Assembly: GCA_903642225.1 (NCBI GenBank)
Contig: CAHJWI010000020.1
Coordinates: forward strand, 1-64,000
Direction of reading: 5' to 3'
DNA length: 64,000 nucleotides
DNA from: Acidobacteriaceae bacterium
GTDB taxonomy: Bacteria > Acidobacteriota > Terriglobia > Terriglobales > Acidobacteriaceae
In this document: piece after piece, positions 53,847 to 60,850 of the stretch
Layout of the letters: the number at the start of each line of letters is the position of its first letter
Position numbering within the stretch: the first letter of the stretch is position 1
Made by a program: the position numbers and the translations under genes
Notes under the pieces: generated by a model
The model's database searches: none
Told to the model about the DNA's origin: nothing
The model's input: the letters and a program-made list of their open reading frames with translations, nothing else

Positions 53847-55004
53847 CTACGCCGTCAGCCCATGGGCGGCTAACTGCTGCAGCATCGTATCGGCCTTGTC
53901 CTCCGCCTCCTGGCTCTCCAGCCAATGCGCCAGCTCCCCGAACCCCTCCTCATGCGTCACCTGCGGCTCATATCCCAACAGCGCGCGCGCCCGAGAGATG
54001 TCCGCGTAGCAGTGCCGAATGTCTCCCGCGCGGTATTTCCCGGTAACGACCGGGTCTAGTCCCTTGTCGCCCAGCGCACCTGCCAGCAGCTCCGCGATTC
54101 GCCGAATCGACACGGGGCGTCCCGACCCGATGTTGATCACCTGGCCGTTACTGGAAGGAGCATCCATGGCCAGTATGTTCGCCCGCACGATGTCATGGAT
54201 CGACACAAAGTCCCGCTGCTGCTCGCCATCCTCAAAGATCAGCGGCTGCTTGCCGTTCAGCATGCGCGAGGCAAATACCGCCGCCACGCCGGTATACGGG
54301 TTGCTCAGCGCCTGCCGCGTCCCATAGATGTTGAAGAACCGCAGCGCCGTTACCGGCAGCCCATACGTGCGGCCGTAGATCATGCACAGCTCTTCCTGGT
54401 CGCGCTTGCTCAGCGCATACATGCTGTTGATCTCACTCGGCTTGTCCTCATCTGTCGGCACAGGCTGCAGCGGTCCGCTGTCGCCGACTGAAACCTCCCA
54501 CTCACCGCGCTTCAGCTGCTCCGTTGACCGCACCGGCGGCGCATAGCTGCGGCCATCCGCGCCCACATAACGGCCTTCACCGTAGATGGACATACTGGAC
54601 GCCACCACGATCTTCTCGACCGGCGACTTGGTATCGAGCACGGCCTGCAGCAGTTCGGCGGTGCCCTGCGTATTCACGCTCATGTACCGGCTGATCTCGT
54701 ACATGCTCTGGCCCACGCCCACCGTTGCGGCAAAGTGATAGATCACGTCCACGCCGTCCAGCACAGTCTTCAACAGGTTCGGGTCGCGCACGTCCCCGCG
54801 CACTAGTTCGACGTCGGTCGAAAGATACTCTGGCCGCTCGCTACCCGGATGCACCTGCGGCGTGAGATCGTCCAGCACACGCACCGCGTGCCCCTGCCGC
54901 AGAAGACCATCGGCCAAATGCGACCCTACAAATCCCGCCCCACCCGTGATTAAGACCTGCCGCTTGCGCGACGCCGGCAAACTCTGTGCGCTCTGGATAC
55001 TCAA
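53847..55004 (-). CDS. SDR-type NAD-dependent epimerase/dehydratase
   Basis: 385 aa. The Rossmann motif VLITGGAGFVGSHLADGLL is at about residues 17-35, followed by YHFAATVGVGQSMYEISRYM and KIVVASSMSIYGEG. The catalytic pair is in SMYALSKRDQEELCMIYG; RFFNIYGTRQALSNPYTGV and REFVSIHDIVRANILA-like QRDFVSIHDIVRA follow. It is of the UDP-glucose/NDP-sugar epimerase class, distinct from its neighbour at 52376-53521. It overlaps the upstream glycosidase-like gene by 4 bp. Confidence 0.92.
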   Translation of the reverse strand: MSIQSAQSLPASRKRQVLITGGAGFVGSHLADGLLRQGHAVRVLDDLTPQVHPGSERPEYLSTDVELVRGDVRDPNLLKTVLDGVDVIYHFAATVGVGQSMYEISRYMSVNTQGTAELLQAVLDTKSPVEKIVVASSMSIYGEGRYVGADGRSYAPPVRSTEQLKRGEWEVSVGDSGPLQPVPTDEDKPSEINSMYALSKRDQEELCMIYGRTYGLPVTALRFFNIYGTRQALSNPYTGVAAVFASRMLNGKQPLIFEDGEQQRDFVSIHDIVRANILAMDAPSSNGQVINIGSGRPVSIRRIAELLAGALGDKGLDPVVTGKYRAGDIRHCYADISRARALLGYEPQVTHEEGFGELAHWLESQEAEDKADTMLQQLAAHGLTA

Positions 55005-56005
55005 GCTGTAGCAACCTCGATTTCATTCTCGTTCTGCACTAGAAGTTCCTCGCGCCGCCGCACCATCTGCGGCAGGTCGTACAGCGACCCCGCAGCATAG
55101 TTCACCGGCCCGACCTGCCCCGGCGACGCATACCGCGCCACACCCCAGGCGGCAAATTCCGCAAAATCTGCAACGTCCCTCGGCGGACTTGTATGGTGGT
55201 CCTCCAAGCCAAGGTGCCCCGGCGTAAAGCACAGCGTCATGGCCACCTCAAACTCCGCCAGCGCCGTAAAGACACGGTCGAACCACGCCTCCGCGTTCTC
55301 GCGGTATGCGTCCGCCCAGCTCAGCCCTGTGCGCAAATAGCGCACACCATGCGCCCTCATCCACGCCGCGGCGTCGTCCAGTCGGTGGTCCTGCCAGTGA
55401 AACCACTGGCACAAACCCACGGTGCCATCCATCGGGAAATCACGCGCCGCCAGCTTCGGCGTGCCGTCATGCTGCAGCAAACCAAGGTAGTAGTGCCGGT
55501 AGTAGCTTGACCCCTCGGCCTCTTTGTGTCGCGTCTCCGCAGGCCAGCTTGGCGGCAGGTCATACAGGCTGTACCAGTGCACGCGCGGCGTCTTGCCGGT
55601 AATCAGCTGCAGCGTCTTTACCATGCCCATCTGTGCTACTTCCTGCATGCCAAAGCTCGAGCAGCCAACCTCTGTCACCCACACCGGCTTGCTGCTCACG
55701 GCACCCGCTTCGGCGATCTTGTCCGGCCACTCCGAGAGCTGCCAGTGGTTCCAGTCCAACGGGAACCCATGGATCGCCACGGCATCCACAGCGTCCATCA
55801 CCCCGTGCGATCGCTGCAACCGCAGCCAGTCCGGGTCGCCACTGCTTACGCCGCCAAGCACCATTGGCAGTGACGGGTTGACCCGGCGCATCGCCGCGGT
55901 GCCCAGCTTCACCATCGCCGCAAACGTTTCCCACTGCGGGTCCAGGTGAAAGTTCCAGTGCGACAGATTGTTTGGTTCGTTCCACACCACAACTGCTTCG
56001 ACCAT
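55001..56005 (-). CDS. Glycosidase-like TIM-barrel protein with apparent circular permutation
   Basis: 334 aa. The acid/base motif VVVWNEPNN stands at the very N-terminus (residues 6-14), where GH clan A enzymes have it halfway. Then come the later barrel strands: DAVAIHGFPLDWNHWQ, the nucleophile region KPVWVTEVGCSSFGMQE, and VHWYSLYDLPP. After about residue 215 the sequence restarts like the first half of such a barrel: WMRAHGVRYLRTGLSWAD, EVAMTLCFTPGHL and DFAEFAAWGVARYA, which normally leads straight into the NEP strand. Both catalytic Glu are present. ATG 56005 has GGTGATG upstream; a longer form from 56062 is possible. First gene of the operon. Confidence 0.82.
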   Translation of the reverse strand: MVEAVVVWNEPNNLSHWNFHLDPQWETFAAMVKLGTAAMRRVNPSLPMVLGGVSSGDPDWLRLQRSHGVMDAVDAVAIHGFPLDWNHWQLSEWPDKIAEAGAVSSKPVWVTEVGCSSFGMQEVAQMGMVKTLQLITGKTPRVHWYSLYDLPPSWPAETRHKEAEGSSYYRHYYLGLLQHDGTPKLAARDFPMDGTVGLCQWFHWQDHRLDDAAAWMRAHGVRYLRTGLSWADAYRENAEAWFDRVFTALAEFEVAMTLCFTPGHLGLEDHHTSPPRDVADFAEFAAWGVARYASPGQVGPVNYAAGSLYDLPQMVRRREELLVQNENEIEVATA

Positions 56006-56310
56006 GCGTCTTGCATCACCTTTGAACGTTCGTTGCGCAACTGCGTGGAGGACACACAACAATGTGCGTGCTTCCTGACGCGCAAGCTAAGTAGATGCTC
56101 AGGTTAGTACGAATGGTCGCTTCCTGTCTCGCCGTAGTGCCCTCTTCGCGACGGAATAGTCCTATAGCGTTTGTTTTCCCAACAAAGCTGCCGCTTCCCT
56201 TGAACCGGCAGAAACGGGCTGCTCCGCACAGGCCAGCGGCTTTGCCGGTGTACACTAACCCCTGTACGAGATCCGCCGTGGGGCTCCCCGCCACCGCGTG
56301 GTTCTTTCGT

Positions 56311-56387
56311 CGGGACGTGGCTCAGCCTGGTAGAGCGCACCCTTGGGGTGGGTGAGGTCGCAAGTTCGAATCTTGTCGTCCCGACCA
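56311..56387 (+). tRNA. tRNA-Pro (anticodon GGG)
   Basis: 77 nt with encoded CCA. Acceptor stem CGGGACG/CGTCCCG; D-arm region GTGGCTCAGCCTGGTAGAGC; anticodon stem ACCC/GGGT around loop TTGGGGT, anticodon GGG; T-arm AGTTCGAATCTTG with TTCGAAT. Discriminator A then CCA. It is followed 82 bp on by an alpha/beta hydrolase gene. Confidence 0.97.
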
Positions 56388-56468
56388 ACAAACCCCGTAA
56401 CACCTGCATTCGCCCCACGCGCAAGGAGCATCCCTCGCCGGGTAGAGTATTCTTCAGCTATTCCCCGC

Positions 56469-57725
56469 ATGTCCCTGGTTCCACACACACCGCAGGTGCG
56501 ATCTTCCCCGCAAGGGCAACACTCGCCAAAGGTGCAACACGCGCCGCACGGGCATGTGCAGCTCCGCCGGTTTGCCTGGCTGCTTGTACCCGTTGTTCTC
56601 GGCCTCTCCGTGGTGACCGCCGCGCGCGCCCAGGCCACACGCACGCCTTCCGCGGAACCGGAGGTTCTGCAGACCTCCGCTGGCACCACAGAAGTCGGCG
56701 TCCTTGACAGCGCCGAGTACCGCATCGACATCCCCGGCAACTGGAACCACGACCTCGTCGTCTTCTACCACGGCTACTCCGAGCGGCCCTTCCGCTACCG
56801 GCTTGACAGCAGCATCGGCATTCAGACCGAACCCATGCTGCGCCGCGGCTATGCCGTCATCCAGAGCGGCTACTCCCAGACCGGCTGGGCTCTGCAGGTC
56901 GCCTATCCCGAAACCGAAGATCTGCGCCTGTACTTCATCCGCAAGTACGGCACGCCGCGCGAAACCATCGCCGCCGGCGGCAGCATGGGCGGCGCTCTTG
57001 TCATGATCACCATGGAGCTGAACCCCAAAAACACCTACACCGCCGGCCTGGACCTGTGCGGTGCCGTGGGCCCAAGCTACATTCACCTGAACCGCCGCTT
57101 CCTGTGGCGTGCCGCGTTTGACTACTATTTCCCCGGCATCATGGGCTCGCTCGACCCCGTTCCCCCCAATTTCGAAGAAAGCGACGCCTTGCGCGCACGC
57201 GTCGTCGCCGCCATGAAGGCGAAGCCGGAGGGTGCCGCCGCCATGCGCAACCTGACCGGTCTGCACACCGACATCGAGGTCGCGCGCGCCGTGGGCTACT
57301 ACACCTATGTCATTGCCGACCTGCAGCACAAGGCCGGCGGCAACCCCTTTAACAATCACAATTTCATCTACACCGGCTCCAGCACCGACAGCAAAACCGA
57401 TTACGCCCTGAACGACGGCGTACGCCGCTACAACGCAGACCCCCGTGCCCGCGCCTACCTGCTGGCCCACTACTCACCCTCGGGCCGGCTCACCCGCCCC
57501 ATGCTTGCGCTGCACACCGTCTACGATCCGCTCATCCCGGCAAGCTCGCTGGCCCTGTATGACGCGGAGGTCACCGCCGCTGGGTACGGCCCCAACCTCG
57601 TTCAGCAATACGTTCACCGCGAAGGCCACTGCACCTTTTCTTCAGACGAGGTCGGCCGCGCCTTTGACGAACTCATCCACTGGGCCCACACCGGCGTTGC
57701 GCCGCTGCCAGGCCTGCTCAAGTAA
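56469..57725 (+). CDS. Secreted alpha/beta hydrolase
   Basis: 418 aa. A long N-terminal stretch (His/Gln/Pro-rich) precedes a membrane-type signal (FAWLLVPVVLGLSVVTAARA). The hydrolase fold then shows LVVFYHGYSERPF (oxyanion region), the nucleophile elbow IAAGGSMGGALVM, MLALHTVYDPLIPASSLALY with the acid Asp, and QQYVHREGHCTFS with the catalytic His. The order fits an esterase or peptidase of the S9/S28/tannase-like kind; substrate not assigned. ATG 56469 is chosen because the frame upstream runs through the tRNA. Confidence 0.85.
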   Translation: MSLVPHTPQVRSSPQGQHSPKVQHAPHGHVQLRRFAWLLVPVVLGLSVVTAARAQATRTPSAEPEVLQTSAGTTEVGVLDSAEYRIDIPGNWNHDLVVFYHGYSERPFRYRLDSSIGIQTEPMLRRGYAVIQSGYSQTGWALQVAYPETEDLRLYFIRKYGTPRETIAAGGSMGGALVMITMELNPKNTYTAGLDLCGAVGPSYIHLNRRFLWRAAFDYYFPGIMGSLDPVPPNFEESDALRARVVAAMKAKPEGAAAMRNLTGLHTDIEVARAVGYYTYVIADLQHKAGGNPFNNHNFIYTGSSTDSKTDYALNDGVRRYNADPRARAYLLAHYSPSGRLTRPMLALHTVYDPLIPASSLALYDAEVTAAGYGPNLVQQYVHREGHCTFSSDEVGRAFDELIHWAHTGVAPLPGLLK

Positions 57726-57878
57726 GCGCCATAGGCACTCCCGGTGCCGCGGTCAAGTGCAAACCACGTGCGCTCCACGTTCAAAAAAAGTGCGCTCCCG
57801 TCGCGTCAGACGGTATGCGTTTCATCGCCAGGCACAAACGTCTTCCCAGACACTTTCCGGTCCCGGTATGCTGACGGC

Positions 57879-59186
57879 ATGCTTGCCCCAAGCCGGCCTT
57901 CCACCGACAGCCCGGTCCAGCGTTGGCGGATACCACCTCTGTGGATTTCCACCATCCCATCCGCCTTCTGGCTGCTGTGGGGCATCACCCTTGCGCTCGA
58001 TGTCTGTGCCCTCGTCGTCGGCTATGTCACCGCACATACGCAGCATTTGCAAGTCAGCACCGCCATCCTGCCTGCCCTTCATCGCTACGCCGATCTTTTA
58101 GGTTTCTACCGCCGTATCGGCGATTACGGAACCGCAGCGTTCTTCTCGCAAACGATCACGACCGACCTCTTCAATTACCCAGCGCTCATGGCCGTGCCGC
58201 TCCACTGGCTCTTCGCGGCACACACACCCCTACAGCGCTACAGCACCTGCTTCGCCCTCTGGATAGCGCTGCTCCTCTTCATCAGCGTGCGCGCCCTCAG
58301 CCGCAACGGTCTACCGACTGCCACCGCCCTTGGCATTACAGCCCTCGTGCTGGCTACCAACTTTCCCATCCATCTGCTCTACTTCACCAATAACCTTGAG
58401 CTCTTTGTGTGGGCCGTCGTGGCCCTCGGGGTCTGCAGCTACTGCATGGGCTATCCATGGCTCGCAGCGGCCTGTTTCGGCGTGGGCGCCGCGCTCAAGT
58501 ACTACCCGCTCGCGCTGCTTGGCCTGTTTCCTTTCCGCCGCAACTGGTTAAAGATCCTGCTCGGTCTCGTTACTGCCTTCCTCGCCAACCTGCTTGGCCT
58601 CGCGCTCATGGGACCCACCATTACGGAGGCACACAATGGCTTACAGGCCAGCAGGGAGGTCTTCGCCGAGCAATACCTCAGCCAGTGGCGCCCCATCGAT
58701 AGCACCTACGATCACTCCCTCTTCGGCCTGTTGAAGTCGGCTATCATCCACAGCACCCACCACCCCGCACCATGGCTGCTCGCCTGGTATATCGCAGTCG
58801 CGCTACCCCTTCTGCTGCTGCTGTACTTCTTGCGTATCCAGTTCCTTCCCACACCGCAGCGCCTGCTTGCACTCTCCGTCATCGCCGTCTGGGTCATGCC
58901 CATATCGCAGGATTACACGCTGGTCCTCCTGCTCGCACCCGTGCTCGTACTCCTGCTCAACACCCTGCGCCGCGGTGACGGCCCTGCCCCAGACCTTTCA
59001 CGTCCGTTCCGCGTCGCACTCCTCTGCCTGGGGATTGTCTTCGGCGCACTCACCTTCCTAACGGTAGGTCTGAGCGGCTTCGGCGGCTACATCCGCGCAG
59101 TTCTCCTCGGCGTCATTCTTGCCTGCAGTCTCCGCCGCGACTTTCTAGCCACCGCCGGCCATAACGGGGAGCCGGTCTCCGCATAA
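57879..59186 (+). CDS. GT87-like integral membrane glycosyltransferase (DUF2029 type)
   Basis: 435 aa with about ten membrane helices (IPSAFWLLWGITLALDVCAL, IALLLFISVRAL and LEIFVWAVVALG-type segments onward to the tail). The first outer loop with RRIGDYGTAAFF and LFNYPALMAVPLHW, and the GAALKYYPLALLGLFPFRR block, are typical of GT-C enzymes that use polyprenyl-phosphate sugars. Start ATG 57879 lies just before the first basic segment; the frame upstream to 57744 is not membrane-like. It may extend lipid-linked glycans in the inner membrane, possibly with products of the operon to its left. Confidence 0.85.
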   Translation: MLAPSRPSTDSPVQRWRIPPLWISTIPSAFWLLWGITLALDVCALVVGYVTAHTQHLQVSTAILPALHRYADLLGFYRRIGDYGTAAFFSQTITTDLFNYPALMAVPLHWLFAAHTPLQRYSTCFALWIALLLFISVRALSRNGLPTATALGITALVLATNFPIHLLYFTNNLELFVWAVVALGVCSYCMGYPWLAAACFGVGAALKYYPLALLGLFPFRRNWLKILLGLVTAFLANLLGLALMGPTITEAHNGLQASREVFAEQYLSQWRPIDSTYDHSLFGLLKSAIIHSTHHPAPWLLAWYIAVALPLLLLLYFLRIQFLPTPQRLLALSVIAVWVMPISQDYTLVLLLAPVLVLLLNTLRRGDGPAPDLSRPFRVALLCLGIVFGALTFLTVGLSGFGGYIRAVLLGVILACSLRRDFLATAGHNGEPVSA

Positions 59187-59258
59187 TCTCTGCCGTACAC
59201 AGCAGAGAACCCTGCAATCCATGCGTCCACATCAAAGCGTGACGAGTACCCTGAACCC

Positions 59259-59921
59259 ATGCCGGCAGAGTCGCTCCACGCCATCCTCGCTTTCACTCTC
59301 GAAACCGACCGCCTTAAAACCGTCACGCGCAAGATCCGCGTCCGGCACACCGCCGCGCAGGCCGCCGAACAACGCGCGGGCCGGCTCTCGGAAGCAACCA
59401 CCGGCCCCATCGCCGACCGCCTGGAAAACTCCGCCGAGCACTCGTGGCAGCTCGCCCTCTTCGCACTCTCGCTCGAGCCCTTCGCCGCACAGCCTGTCCG
59501 CATGCAGCATGTGCTTGAAATGCTGCTCATCCATGACCTGGGCGAGATCGACACCGGCGACACCATGGCCTTTGTCGAAGGCGGCTGGGAACAGCGAAAG
59601 CAGGACGAACTCGCCGCCGTCCAGCGCATCTTCGGCCTGCTGCCACCCGCACAAGCAAGCTATTACGAGCAGCTCTGGCAAGAGTTCGAGCACGGCGACA
59701 CCCCCGAATCCCGCTTCGCCAACGCGGTCGACCGTGCCATGCCACCTCTGCTCAACCTGGCCAACAACGGCGGCAGCTGGGTCGAGCACAGCATCTCCCA
59801 CGATCGCGTCGTCGCCCGCATCCGCGACCAGGTCTACGCCGGCAGCCCAGCCCTTTGGGCACACCTGCAAGCCGAGCTCCAAGCCGCCCAGAACGCCGGC
59901 TGGTTCGGCACCATCGCCTAG
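59259..59921 (+). CDS. HD domain phosphohydrolase (YfbR-like)
   Basis: 220 aa. Metal-binding HD residues: RLENSAEHSWQLALFAL (His in EHSW), LLIHDLGEIDTGD (the HD pair), and FANAVDRAMPPLLNL (the last Asp). This pattern is shared with the 5-prime-deoxynucleotidase YfbR and related tRNA/nucleotide hydrolases. The ESLHAILAFTLETDRLKTVTR front is usual for the group. Likely a cytoplasmic nucleotide or nucleotide-sugar phosphatase. Confidence 0.88.
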   Translation: MPAESLHAILAFTLETDRLKTVTRKIRVRHTAAQAAEQRAGRLSEATTGPIADRLENSAEHSWQLALFALSLEPFAAQPVRMQHVLEMLLIHDLGEIDTGDTMAFVEGGWEQRKQDELAAVQRIFGLLPPAQASYYEQLWQEFEHGDTPESRFANAVDRAMPPLLNLANNGGSWVEHSISHDRVVARIRDQVYAGSPALWAHLQAELQAAQNAGWFGTIA

Positions 59922-59987
59922 ATCCTTAAGGTGGGCTGCTCTAGATTCGGCTTGCACGCAAACGTTTCGGCTATAGAATCGGCGATC

Positions 59988-60668
59988 ATGTGTGAGCACA
60001 TTCTGTTCCGCCAGTCGGCCCTGGCATTGCTGTTCTTCTCGGGAGCACTCGCTGCGCGACCGCAGGCGGAACCACAGCCGCAGCCCCAGAAGCTGGAAAG
60101 CTGCAAACCGGTCAGTGAGCGCACCACACCTGAGGGCTGCTGGATCCTTGCAAGCAAGCCGCTGGGCAGGCTGCCGGCGAAGGAACTCTTCTGGACGCTG
60201 GACGTCTACCCCGATCACGGCAGCGCCCAGGCCGCGTCCGGAAACGGCAGCACCGTTCTTGACGCGCTCGGTCGTGTATGGCTGCTGACTGTCGGCGACA
60301 AACCCGCCCTGCCATCCAACGGCAAGCGCATCACACAAATAGGACCGCTGCCCGTAAAGGCCGACGAGGAGTACACCGCACAGTATCGCGAGTCGATGAT
60401 GAACCCCGGTGCGGTAAGCCGCACGCATCTGCATTCCGGTCCGGAGATCTTCTACACCGAAGCAGGAGAGACGTGCCTGGAGACACCGTCAGGCAAACAG
60501 GTGAGCCGACCGGGACAGGACGTGATTGTGCCGGAAGGCGAGCCGATGGAGCTGATGGCAACGGGCACCGAACCCCGCCGCGGACTCGTCCTTGTGCTCC
60601 ACTCTTCCTCAAAGCCGCACACCACCCTCGTCACGGACTGGCATTCAAGCGGACTCTGCAGGACCTAA
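59988..60668 (+). CDS. Secreted cupin domain protein
   Basis: 226 aa. A signal peptide (RQSALALLFFSGALAA) is followed by a Pro/Gln-rich stretch, a domain with a conserved CWILASKPLG motif and LYFTLDVYP-type strand, and a C-terminal cupin. The cupin shows SRTHLHSGPEIFYTEAGETCLETP, with metal-ligand His, His and Glu, and closing EPMELMATGTEPRRGLVLVLH. The metal-binding residues are intact. ATG 59988 starts the signal peptide; a frame runs 19 codons upstream. Substrate unknown. Confidence 0.82.
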   Translation: MCEHILFRQSALALLFFSGALAARPQAEPQPQPQKLESCKPVSERTTPEGCWILASKPLGRLPAKELFWTLDVYPDHGSAQAASGNGSTVLDALGRVWLLTVGDKPALPSNGKRITQIGPLPVKADEEYTAQYRESMMNPGAVSRTHLHSGPEIFYTEAGETCLETPSGKQVSRPGQDVIVPEGEPMELMATGTEPRRGLVLVLHSSSKPHTTLVTDWHSSGLCRT

Positions 60669-60850
60669 TAGCAGCGCAATACTGCCCCGCTGCAATGCAC
60701 TCTGCGCATGCTCCATCGGCTCGGCGGGTTGCTAATACCCACGCTTGTTCTGCCGCTACGTCTCGCAAAATTCTGGGATAGCTTTTGAAAGCCGAACCTC
60801 CTGCCGCACTGATGAGCACGGAACCCGGATCGACCACGCTAGAATAGGAC

